Part shown: positions 37,847-45,518 of the stretch, piece after piece
Numbering within the stretch: position 1 is the first letter of the stretch
How the letters are laid out: each line of letters starts with the position of its first letter
Assembly (NCBI RefSeq): GCF_020923435.1
Contig: NZ_CP087263.1
Location: 1,321,970-1,385,969, forward strand
Reading direction: 5' to 3'
DNA from: Brevibacillus humidisoli
Lineage (GTDB): Bacteria > Bacillota > Bacilli > Brevibacillales > Brevibacillaceae
Length of the DNA: 64,000 nt
Translations under genes and position numbers: made by a program
Notes under the pieces: generated by a model
Database searches by the model: none
What the model saw: the letters and a program-made list of their open reading frames with translations, nothing else
Told to the model about the DNA's origin: nothing

Positions 37847-39580
37847 GTGGCCAAACAGAGACTTCAGCTTGAGGAGATGCTGACAGAATCATTGATTGAA
37901 TTTTTAGAATCGATTTGCAATGGCGTGATTCTTGTCGATCGGGAGGGAATCATCCAATACGTAAACAAAAGCGGCTGTCACATGCTCGGATTAAAAGGGT
38001 CCGAGGTCGTCTCCCGTTCGATCACCAGTATTGCTCCAGGTACCGATATCTTGCAGGTGATTCGTGAAGGAAAACCTAGTCTGCGGCGGCAAATCCGCTT
38101 TGGGGATTACTCATTTCTCGTTGACCGAACTCCTTTTGTGGTCAACGGACAAATCGTAGGTGGTATCTCGCTTTTTCAGGAGATTACCGATTTTGAAGAA
38201 GCTTCCCAAAAACGATCGGAACAGGAGAGGGAACTGCGGCAGTTTAAAGAATTGGTTGATCAATTATACGATGGGATTGTCATGATAGACCGCGGCGGAA
38301 CGATTACCATGATCAACCAGACCTACTGCGACTTCCTCGGAACAACCATCGAAGAGGCAGTGGGTAAACATGTAACCGAGGTGATTGAGAATACGCGAAT
38401 GCATGTCGTCTTGGAGACGGGTAAACCGGAACTAGGTGAACTGATGCGTATCGGGGACCGGGAGCTGCTGGTCAGTCGGATGCCGCTGCGGGAAGGAGAC
38501 GAGATCGTCGGCGGCTTGGGAAAAGTGATTTTCAACGACCTGCGGGAACTGCGAAGCATCGTCGAACGATACAATATCATGGAGCGGAAGCTGGACTTGT
38601 ATCGTCAGGAATTAAAGCGGATGAAAGGTGCGAAGTATTCATTTGAACATATCTATGCTGACCATCCTCTGATGAAGGACGCGATCCTGCTGGCCAAACG
38701 GGTGTCAAGGACCCGTTCTTCCGTACTGATCTTGGGGGAAAGCGGCACTGGCAAAGAACTGTTTGCCCATGCTATCCATGAGTACAGTTCCCGTTCGGAG
38801 AATGCGTTTGTCCGAGTCAACTGTGCGGCTATCCCCAAAGATTTGATGGAAGCAGAGCTGTTCGGTTACGAAGAAGGTGCATTTACCGGGGCCAAGAAAG
38901 GTGGAAAACCGGGCAAGATCGAATTGGCACACGGCGGCACCCTGTTTTTGGACGAGATTGGCGATATGTCGTTGGACATGCAGGTGAAGCTGCTGCGTGT
39001 CTTGCAAGAAAAAGAGGTGGAACGGGTTGGAGGGACCCGGCCGATACCGGTAGACATCCGTGTGATCGCAGCCACGCACCGACCGCTGGAGCAGCTGATC
39101 AAGGAGAACAAGTTTCGCGAAGATTTGTATTATCGTCTTCATGTGTTTACGGTTAATATCCCGCCGCTTCGGGTACAGGGAGAGTCGATCCTCCGTCTGG
39201 TGGAACACCTGATCAGCAAACTGAACAAGGAGCTGTATACCGCGGTTGAAGGAGTAAGCCGGCGCGTGCAAGAGGTGTTTCTCTCACATCGCTGGCCGGG
39301 CAACGTGCGCGAGTTGCAAAATGTGCTGGAGAGAGCGGTACAGCTGGCGGAACAGGGCGAATTGCAGCTGGAGCATCTGCCACCCTACCTGCAGGATAAA
39401 CAAGTAGTTCGTGAAGGAGATGTGTTGACGCTCGATTTGGAAGCGGAACTGGCTAAGACCGAGCAGAAAGTATTGGAACTAGCGCTGCAGCACTGCGGCG
39501 GGAACAAGGTACGGGCCGCGCAGCTGTTGGGGATCCATCGTGCCAGTTTATATCGGAAAATTGAAAAATATGGTTTGTAG
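37847..39580 (+). CDS. Sigma-54-dependent transcriptional activator with two PAS domains
   Basis: 577-residue enhancer-binding protein. Two PAS domains (about 14-115 and 127-235: GVILVDREGIIQYVN and GIVMIDRGGTITMIN) sense an unknown signal; there is no receiver domain, so it is not a classic response regulator. AAA+ domain from about 265 with Walker A GESGTGKE (near 296), the sigma-54-contacting GAFTGA (near 344) and Walker B GGTLFLDEIGDM, then a Fis-type helix-turn-helix at the C-terminus (NKVRAAQLLGIHRASLYRKI). The GTG start follows AAGGAGGTG. It lies directly upstream of a perfect -24/-12 promoter, the likely target. Architecture recalls BkdR/RocR-type activators, but the ligand cannot be read from sequence. 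Confidence 0.93.
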   Translation: MAKQRLQLEEMLTESLIEFLESICNGVILVDREGIIQYVNKSGCHMLGLKGSEVVSRSITSIAPGTDILQVIREGKPSLRRQIRFGDYSFLVDRTPFVVNGQIVGGISLFQEITDFEEASQKRSEQERELRQFKELVDQLYDGIVMIDRGGTITMINQTYCDFLGTTIEEAVGKHVTEVIENTRMHVVLETGKPELGELMRIGDRELLVSRMPLREGDEIVGGLGKVIFNDLRELRSIVERYNIMERKLDLYRQELKRMKGAKYSFEHIYADHPLMKDAILLAKRVSRTRSSVLILGESGTGKELFAHAIHEYSSRSENAFVRVNCAAIPKDLMEAELFGYEEGAFTGAKKGGKPGKIELAHGGTLFLDEIGDMSLDMQVKLLRVLQEKEVERVGGTRPIPVDIRVIAATHRPLEQLIKENKFREDLYYRLHVFTVNIPPLRVQGESILRLVEHLISKLNKELYTAVEGVSRRVQEVFLSHRWPGNVRELQNVLERAVQLAEQGELQLEHLPPYLQDKQVVREGDVLTLDLEAELAKTEQKVLELALQHCGGNKVRAAQLLGIHRASLYRKIEKYGL

Positions 39581-39620
39581 ATCAAGGTAGATCAAGTTTG
39601 TAGGCTAGGCTTGTAGATCA
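39577..39620 (+). repeat. Short direct repeats at the end of the activator gene
   Basis: GTAGATCAAG occurs twice in tandem (39577-39586, 39587-39596); a degraded copy GTAGGCTAGG starts at 39600 and GTAGATCA at 39613. The first copy spans the activator's stop codon. Confidence 0.6.
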
Positions 39621-39641
39621 GCACCCTAGATGGATATATGA

Positions 39642-39679
39642 TGCGACATGTAGCATAGATGAGACGGTTAAGTGTCGCA
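39642..39679 (+). promoter_or_regulatory. Candidate upstream activating site for the sigma-54 activator
   Basis: TGCGACA (39642-39648) and TGTCGCA (39673-39679) are an inverted pair 31 bp apart centre to centre, about three helical turns. They lie roughly 115-145 bp before the predicted transcription start, the usual range for enhancer sites of Fis-HTH activators. Confidence 0.55.
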
Positions 39680-39747
39680 AAAAAGCAACATACTGTACTT
39701 GATAGTTTGGTGTTCCAGGGTCCTTCCCTTCTCAAAACCTGGGTTGT

Positions 39748-39765
39748 AACGGTTGGATGACCGTT
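39748..39765 (+). promoter_or_regulatory. Palindrome abutting the -24 element
   Basis: AACGGT, six bases, ACCGTT, ending at the base before TGGCAC. Possible operator for a second regulator; no known factor assigned. Confidence 0.4.
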
Positions 39766-39781
39766 TGGCACGCCTCTTGCT
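39766..39781 (+). promoter_or_regulatory. Sigma-54 (SigL) -24/-12 promoter
   Basis: TGGCAC, five bases, TTGCT: exact match to the sigma-54 consensus including the invariant GG and GC with correct spacing. The predicted start of transcription is near 39791, followed by the dehydrogenase gene at 39828. Confidence 0.92.
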
Positions 39782-39794
39782 AATTAAAGAGAGA

Positions 39795-39808
39795 TGAAAA
39801 CGGTTTCA
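39795..39808 (+). promoter_or_regulatory. CcpA catabolite-responsive element (cre)
   Basis: TGAAAACGGTTTCA fits the cre consensus TGWAANCGNTNWCA at every defined position. It lies just after the predicted transcription start, a position where CcpA represses. Confidence 0.75.
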
Positions 39809-39827
39809 AAAGGAGAAGGGAGGACTT

Positions 39828-40619
39828 ATGGGCACACAACAGCTAATCAATCGAGTTGCCCTCGTTACTGGGGGAGCGAGCGGCATCGGACTTGCGATCG
39901 CACAAAAGCTATACCAAGCCGGAAGCCATATCGCCATTGCTGATCTTGATCTCGGCAAGGCGGAAGAAGCGTTGACGGCCATCCCACAACTAGACGGCCA
40001 GCAAAAACTGGCACTCTGCGTCGACATGGCAGACTATCAATCGGTCTATGCCATGGCTGAACGGTGCGAGGAGAAGCTCGGCAGGATTGACATTCTGGTC
40101 AACAATGCCGGTTTTCAACACGTAGCGCCGATTGAGAATTTCCCAAAGGAAGTATTTCAAAAGCTGATCGATGTGATGCTGGTGGGGCCGTTTGTGGCGA
40201 CACAGGCCGTATTTGCCGGGATGAAGCAGCGCGGTTGGGGAAGAATTATCAACATTTCCTCGATAAACGGAAAGATTGGCGCCCCGTTCAAGGCTGGCTA
40301 CTGTTCCGCCAAACACGGAATCATCGGACTTACCCGTGTGACGGCAGTAGAGGCCGGAGATTCGGGGGTTACGTGCAACGCGATCTGTCCCGGATTTGTG
40401 GATACTCCGCTCGTACGCAAACAGTTGACCGATCTCAGTATGGGCTACAACGTTTCTCCCGACAGTGTCATTGAAGAAGTGATTCTGCCACACGTCCCTC
40501 AGAACCGATTGATTGGGGCTGACGAGATAGGTGACACAGCAGTCTTCCTCTCTAGCGATGAAGCAGCGGCCATCACAGGACAGGCGATCAATGTATCGGG
40601 CGGCTATGTGATGCATTAA
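39828..40619 (+). CDS. SDR oxidoreductase, probable 3-hydroxybutyrate dehydrogenase
   Basis: 263-residue short-chain dehydrogenase. Motifs: TGGASGIG (cofactor), NNAG, catalytic serine in NISSINGKIG and YCSAKHG (YxxxK). Features special to 3-hydroxybutyrate dehydrogenases are NNAGFQHVAPIENFP (with the substrate glutamine), DTPLVRKQL and VPQNRLI, which argue for oxidation of (R)-3-hydroxybutyrate to acetoacetate with NAD. ATG behind GGGAGG. First gene of the sigma-54/CcpA-controlled operon; an ABC importer follows. Confidence 0.85.
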   Translation: MGTQQLINRVALVTGGASGIGLAIAQKLYQAGSHIAIADLDLGKAEEALTAIPQLDGQQKLALCVDMADYQSVYAMAERCEEKLGRIDILVNNAGFQHVAPIENFPKEVFQKLIDVMLVGPFVATQAVFAGMKQRGWGRIINISSINGKIGAPFKAGYCSAKHGIIGLTRVTAVEAGDSGVTCNAICPGFVDTPLVRKQLTDLSMGYNVSPDSVIEEVILPHVPQNRLIGADEIGDTAVFLSSDEAAAITGQAINVSGGYVMH

Positions 40620-40646
40620 GCGAGAAAACATACGGGGGGTTTTGAG

Positions 40647-41864
40647 ATGAAGAAAAGGAAATGGATGATTCTGGTTGCGATGGTGCTGTCACTCGGTCTA
40701 GCTGGCTGTGGCCCGCAGTTGGATCAACAGACCAGTTCCGGCTCAGCAGGAGAGACGGCGAGCGGGGAATCGTCAGGCGGTGACGGTGGTGGCGGATCTT
40801 TTAACATCGGTCTCGCCATCTCGTTAAGCGGCGGCACAGCCAAATACGGAGAAGCGGCCAAGCGCGGAGTGGAACTGGCCATTGAAGAGTTTAACGAAGC
40901 AGGCGGATACAATGGACAGCAGGCAAAATTGGTTGTCTACGATGACGAGGCAAAACCAGAGAAGTCGGTAGAGATCGTGCAGCGGTTGATCCAACAGGAC
41001 AAAGTCGTTGCCTTTGTCGGCCCGGCCAACAGCGGCAACGCCAAGGCACATATCAAGTACGCCCAGGAGTCAGGCATACCGGAAGTGATTCCGGTAGCGA
41101 CCGGCACGACGATTATCGAGACATACGCAAATGAAGAGAAAAACTATATCTTCCGGGTTGCGCCCTATGACCGCGGTCAGGTCGAGACGATGCTGAAGTG
41201 GCTGGTAGAAGAAAAGAAATACAGCAAGATCGGCTTGCTCCACGACACGACAGGCTACGGTCAGGGCGGTAAGCAGGATGTAGAGGATGTACTGAAAAAC
41301 AAATACAATCTGGAACTAGCCGCCAGCGAATCGTTCCAGGTGAATGATACCAACATGGAAGCGCAGTTGATCAAGATGCGCGAGGCCAATGTGGAAGCGG
41401 TGATCTTCTACGGACTTGCTCCAGAGGCCGCGCAGTATCTCAAATCGCGTGAAAAGCTCAACTACTATCCGGTGACCGTCGCATCCTGGGCGATGGGCGA
41501 TCCTACCGTGAAGGAATTGGTCGGCGATCTGGTCAACAATGAGGTGTACATGGTCCAGTCCTTTACCATTGATCAGAGTGAAGCAGCCGGCAAGTTCCAT
41601 GACAAGGTAGTTGCCAAGTATGGGGAAGACATTTTCCCGATCGCCTCAGCGCAAGGATATGACTGTGCCAAACTGATCCTGGAAGCAGTCAAAAAGGCCG
41701 GAACCGATCCCAAGGCGATTCGCGATGCGATTGAGAATATGGAAGGGTTTCAGGGAGTGACGGCGATCAAGGAGAAGCCCTTCACCAAAGAGAATCATGA
41801 AGCGTTGACCAGTGAAAATATGTTTCTCGCGACGTACAAAGATGGCGTGATCGTCAAACCGTAG
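40647..41864 (+). CDS. Branched-chain-type ABC importer, substrate-binding lipoprotein
   Basis: 405-residue lipoprotein: signal peptide with lipobox GLAGC (cysteine 21), a Gly/Ser-rich tether (about 26-48) and a periplasmic-binding-protein type I fold of the LivK/Peripla_BP_6 group (FNIGLAISLSGGTAKYGEAAKRGVELAIEEFN). This family also binds amides, urea, aromatic and short organic acids, so leucine is not assured. It follows the dehydrogenase by 27 bp in the same operon. Confidence 0.9.
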   Translation: MKKRKWMILVAMVLSLGLAGCGPQLDQQTSSGSAGETASGESSGGDGGGGSFNIGLAISLSGGTAKYGEAAKRGVELAIEEFNEAGGYNGQQAKLVVYDDEAKPEKSVEIVQRLIQQDKVVAFVGPANSGNAKAHIKYAQESGIPEVIPVATGTTIIETYANEEKNYIFRVAPYDRGQVETMLKWLVEEKKYSKIGLLHDTTGYGQGGKQDVEDVLKNKYNLELAASESFQVNDTNMEAQLIKMREANVEAVIFYGLAPEAAQYLKSREKLNYYPVTVASWAMGDPTVKELVGDLVNNEVYMVQSFTIDQSEAAGKFHDKVVAKYGEDIFPIASAQGYDCAKLILEAVKKAGTDPKAIRDAIENMEGFQGVTAIKEKPFTKENHEALTSENMFLATYKDGVIVKP

Positions 41865-41957
41865 CTGACGGGTGTCTACACAAGTGAAAAAATTAGGATA
41901 AAAAGTGTGGGAAGATTTCGTCAAGTTGATCGGGTATGTGAGAAGGAGGGAAATCAT

Positions 41958-42842
41958 TTGTTGCAGGCGGTGGTAAGTGGACTGATCTTGGGCAGCATCT
42001 ATGCGATCATCGCCCAAGGGTACTACATTACGTACATCACGACCCGCACGCTAAACTTCGGGCAGGGAGATTTTCTCATGGTCGGAGCGTTGCTTGGTCT
42101 TACTTCACTGGGAGCGATGACGACGTCGGGAATGAATGTTTATCTGGCCATCCTGCTTACAATCATCGTTGTTGCAGCGGCGATGGGTGTATTGGGATGG
42201 GGGCTGGAGCGGACGGCGATCCGCCCGCTTCAGCACTTTTTATCCATCGGCTGGATTTTGAGTACGGTTGCTGTTTCGATTATGCTTCGCAATATTGCGA
42301 TGTTGATCTGGGGGAGAAACGTGATTCCGTTCCCCTCTCCTTTTGGCAGTGATGTGTATCGGATTGGCGGAGTGGGGATCACACAGCACGAGCTGTTTGT
42401 CGCTGTTTGCGCCATCCTGATCATGGTCTGTCTGTTCTTCTTCCTAAACAAGTCGCTGCTTGGCAAAGCGTTGGCCGCTGTCGCCTTCAATTCGGAAGCA
42501 GCTTCGCTGATGGGGATCAATCCGCGCCTGATGGCCGTGCTCGCCTTCGCATTATCCTCGGCATTAGCTGGGATCGGCGGCATCCTGGTCGGTCCGATCA
42601 CGAACACAGCTTTCTTTATGGGGGCAACGCTTGGCCTCAAGGCGTTTGCGGCAGCGATCATCGGAGGTCTGGAAAATCCGGTCGGAATCCTGATCGGTGG
42701 ATTGTTGCTGGGTGTGATTGAACAGGTTTTTTCCCTGTTTAATTCCGCTTACAAGGATGCCAGCGCATTTGTGCTGATCCTGATCGTGCTGATTTTCATG
42801 CCACAGGGGCTGTTGGGGAAAAAAGTAAAGGAGAAGTTCTGA
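41958..42842 (+). CDS. livH: Branched-chain-type ABC importer permease LivH
   Basis: 294-residue inner-membrane permease with about eight hydrophobic segments and the LivH marker TLNFGQGDFLMVGA. The TTG at 41958 follows AAGGAGGG at 41943-41950 by 7 nt; another TTG is adjacent at 41961. The longer upstream frame lies before the ribosome-binding site and is discounted. One base separates it from the next gene. Confidence 0.9.
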   Translation: MLQAVVSGLILGSIYAIIAQGYYITYITTRTLNFGQGDFLMVGALLGLTSLGAMTTSGMNVYLAILLTIIVVAAAMGVLGWGLERTAIRPLQHFLSIGWILSTVAVSIMLRNIAMLIWGRNVIPFPSPFGSDVYRIGGVGITQHELFVAVCAILIMVCLFFFLNKSLLGKALAAVAFNSEAASLMGINPRLMAVLAFALSSALAGIGGILVGPITNTAFFMGATLGLKAFAAAIIGGLENPVGILIGGLLLGVIEQVFSLFNSAYKDASAFVLILIVLIFMPQGLLGKKVKEKF

Positions 42843-42843
42843 C

Positions 42844-44628
42844 ATGAAGAAATGGCTGCTCTATGTACTGATCGGTCTTATCCTATACGCCTTCCCTTGG
42901 ATCTTTCCTAATTCGTATCTCGTCCATCTGGCGCAGGGATTTCTTTACACGTACATCGTTGTGGTCGGACTTAACCTGCTGGTTGGCCTATCAGGACAGT
43001 TGTCACTGGGTCATGCCGGTTTTTTCGCAATCGGGGCGTATGTGACAGCATTGTGCACACAGGCAGGGATACCGTTTGTGATCAGTCTGCTGGTCGGAAT
43101 GGCCGCTTGTGCGCTGACGGGCGCTGTTGTAGCGATGCTTTCCTTGCGGGCAAAGGGCCCTTATCTGGCGATGGTGACCATCGCTTTCGGCCTGCTGATC
43201 GAAATCGTAGCCAATCGTTGGGTGGACGTTACGGGAGGGCCAGCCGGTCTCTACCTGGAAGAGCCCAACTTGTTCGGTCTCACGCTGGGCGTCGTTGAGT
43301 ATTACTGGTTTATGGGGCTGCTGACGCTGGTTATCGCAGTTCTCGTTGACAACTTGTTTACCTCCCGCTTCGGCAGAACTTTTCGGGCGATGGGCAACAG
43401 TGAGGTAGCAGCGGCAACAGTGGGCGTAAACGTGCGCAATTGGAAGGTACTTGCTTTTGCGATCAGTGCCCTGATCGCCGGTGTCGGCGGTGCTCTGTTC
43501 GCTTTTCAGAATGCTTACTTCAACAGCGATTCGTTTACGTTTGACAAATCGATTCTGTTTCTGGTCGGCGTGATCGTCGGTGGTGCGGGGACCCGTCTCG
43601 GGCCGGTAGTGGGTACGGTCATCATCTTCCTTTTGCCGCAATGGGTGCAAAGTTTGTACGATTACCATCTGTTGATCTTTGGCGGGATTCTGTTGTTCAG
43701 TCTGATTGTCCTGCCAGATGGGATCGTCGGTGGATTGAATCGTTTGTTGTCACGTCGCATCCAACAGGTTCCACGTGCTGCTGTTCAACATACCACGGCG
43801 CAGGAAACGTCCGATCACGTACACTGGGCCTCAGAACGGCGGGAAACAGTCCTTGCCATGGAGCAAGCAGTCATGGAGTTTGACGGCTACCGGGCTGTCG
43901 ATGAGGTAAGCCTGGAGTTGAAAGGACCAGAAGTGCGCGGTTTGATTGGTCCCAATGGTTCCGGGAAAAGTACTACGGTTAATGTATTGACCGGTGTTTA
44001 CGTCCCCACAGCAGGACAGATCCTCTGGAATGGAGCAGATGTAACGTCTTATGCTCCGCACCAAATGGCGGCAGTAGGCATCACGCGCACGTTTCAGAAC
44101 CTGCAGCTGTTTGGCGAGATGACGGTACTGCAGAATGTGCTGGTCGGGTTTCACATCCATTATCGGACGGGTTTTTGGTCCAACTTGCTGCACACAGCCG
44201 GCTTTAAACGGGAAGAGAAGCAGTTTGAACAGGAAGCGCTTCGTCTGCTCTCGTTTGTCGGCATGGCCGATAAAGCCGATGAGACAGCAGCCAATCTCTC
44301 ATACGGTGAGCAGCGCCTGATCGAGATCGCAAGGGCGATGGCTGTCAAGCCGCAGCTGCTGATCCTGGATGAACCGGCTGCCGGTGCCAGTCATTACGAA
44401 GTAGAGAAAATCATGAAGGTGATTCGCAATCTGAAGCAAGTTGGCATTTCGATCATTCTGGTGGAACATCACATGGAGATCGTGATGAATGTCTGTGATC
44501 AAATCACAGTGCTCGACTTCGGCAAAAAGATTGCGGAAGGGGACCCCGAACAGATCCAGAACCATCCCCAAGTGATTGAAGCGTATCTCGGAGGAGAGGA
44601 GGTGAGCAAGCTTGTTGTCGGTAAGTAA
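42844..44628 (+). CDS. Fused permease-ATPase of the branched-chain-type importer (LivM-LivG)
   Basis: 594 residues combine two normally separate subunits. Residues 1-305 are a LivM permease (LNLLVGLSGQLSLGHAGFFA marker, eight to nine membrane segments); 305-340 is a hydrophilic linker (QQVPRAAVQHTTAQETSDH); 340-590 is a LivG ATPase with Walker A GPNGSGKST, Q-loop region, signature LSYGEQR and Walker B LLILDEPAAGAS. One continuous frame with no internal ribosome-binding site at the junction, so it is a true fusion. It fixes the ATPase to LivM; LivF supplies the other nucleotide-binding subunit. Confidence 0.92.
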   Translation: MKKWLLYVLIGLILYAFPWIFPNSYLVHLAQGFLYTYIVVVGLNLLVGLSGQLSLGHAGFFAIGAYVTALCTQAGIPFVISLLVGMAACALTGAVVAMLSLRAKGPYLAMVTIAFGLLIEIVANRWVDVTGGPAGLYLEEPNLFGLTLGVVEYYWFMGLLTLVIAVLVDNLFTSRFGRTFRAMGNSEVAAATVGVNVRNWKVLAFAISALIAGVGGALFAFQNAYFNSDSFTFDKSILFLVGVIVGGAGTRLGPVVGTVIIFLLPQWVQSLYDYHLLIFGGILLFSLIVLPDGIVGGLNRLLSRRIQQVPRAAVQHTTAQETSDHVHWASERRETVLAMEQAVMEFDGYRAVDEVSLELKGPEVRGLIGPNGSGKSTTVNVLTGVYVPTAGQILWNGADVTSYAPHQMAAVGITRTFQNLQLFGEMTVLQNVLVGFHIHYRTGFWSNLLHTAGFKREEKQFEQEALRLLSFVGMADKADETAANLSYGEQRLIEIARAMAVKPQLLILDEPAAGASHYEVEKIMKVIRNLKQVGISIILVEHHMEIVMNVCDQITVLDFGKKIAEGDPEQIQNHPQVIEAYLGGEEVSKLVVGK

Positions 44629-45322
44629 CGTGTTTGTCCATTACGGTCGCGCCGAGGCACTGCGCGAGATAGACCTAGAAGTGAAGCAGGGAGAAATCGT
44701 CGCGCTGATCGGTCGCAACGGTGCGGGGAAAACGACACTGCTCAAGGCGATTACCGGACTGGTTGAGATCAGTGACGGGGAAATCCGGTATTACGACGAA
44801 CGGATTGATCATCTCCCTGCTCATGCGATTATGAAAAAGGGAATTGGTCACGTGCCCCAGGGAAGACAAGTGTTTGGCGATCAAACCGTGGAAGAAAACC
44901 TGATCCTCGGAGCCTATACCAAGATCAAAAAGCAGCCCAAGCAGGTGAAAGAGTGGATGGAGCGGGAGTATGAGCGTTTTCCCCGGCTGCGTGAACGACG
45001 TCATCAGCAGGCGGGCACACTCTCTGGCGGTGAACAGCAGATGCTGGCGCTTGCTAGAGCGTTGATGTCGGACCCGCAATGTTTAGTCTTGGACGAACCA
45101 TCCATGGGCCTTTCGCCGCTCTACGTAAAGCTGATCCTGGATACGATCGTCCAACTGAGACGAGAGGGCAAAACCATCCTGCTGGTAGAACAGTTGGCAA
45201 CGGCTGCGCTCTCCATCTCCGATCGTGCTTACGTACTCTCTTCCGGTATGGTAGAGCTGACCGGAAACTCCCATGACTTGCTAAACGATGAAAAAGTCAT
45301 TCGAACATACCTCGGTGCATAA
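44612..45322 (+). CDS. livF: Branched-chain-type ABC importer ATPase LivF
   Basis: 236-residue ATPase: Walker A GRNGAGKTT, signature LSGGEQQ, Walker B CLVLDEPSMGLSP, the last typical of LivF. Starts at TTG 44612 (or TTG 44615) inside the end of the fusion gene, behind GAGGAGGTGAG, so translation is coupled. Last gene before a terminator. Confidence 0.9.
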   Translation: MLSVSNVFVHYGRAEALREIDLEVKQGEIVALIGRNGAGKTTLLKAITGLVEISDGEIRYYDERIDHLPAHAIMKKGIGHVPQGRQVFGDQTVEENLILGAYTKIKKQPKQVKEWMEREYERFPRLRERRHQQAGTLSGGEQQMLALARALMSDPQCLVLDEPSMGLSPLYVKLILDTIVQLRREGKTILLVEQLATAALSISDRAYVLSSGMVELTGNSHDLLNDEKVIRTYLGA

Positions 45323-45329
45323 GGATGAG

Positions 45330-45370
45330 GGAAAAGGCAAAGCGAATACGCCTGCCTTTTTCCTTTTTTG
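45330..45370 (+). terminator. Intrinsic terminator after livF
   Basis: GGAAAAGGCA (45330-45339) pairs with TGCCTTTTTCC (45353-45363, one bulge) and a T-run follows. Ends the sigma-54 operon. Confidence 0.82.
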
Positions 45371-45451
45371 TCCCCTCGCGTTTTCTATGACAAACGGCGA
45401 GGGGAACAAAAGGCTAAGATCGCCGCTGCAACACTTCACTTGTTCTATGTT

Positions 45452-45481
45452 TTGCTGAACGGAGCTGGATTTGGTTACAAT
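45452..45481 (+). promoter_or_regulatory. Predicted sigma-A promoter of ymfF
   Basis: TTGCTG at 45452-45457, 18-bp spacer, TACAAT at 45476-45481; 37 bp before the start codon. Confidence 0.6.
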
Positions 45482-45518
45482 AGAGAAAACAGAAACAGTG
45501 AGGAAGGAGTTTGAGCCA

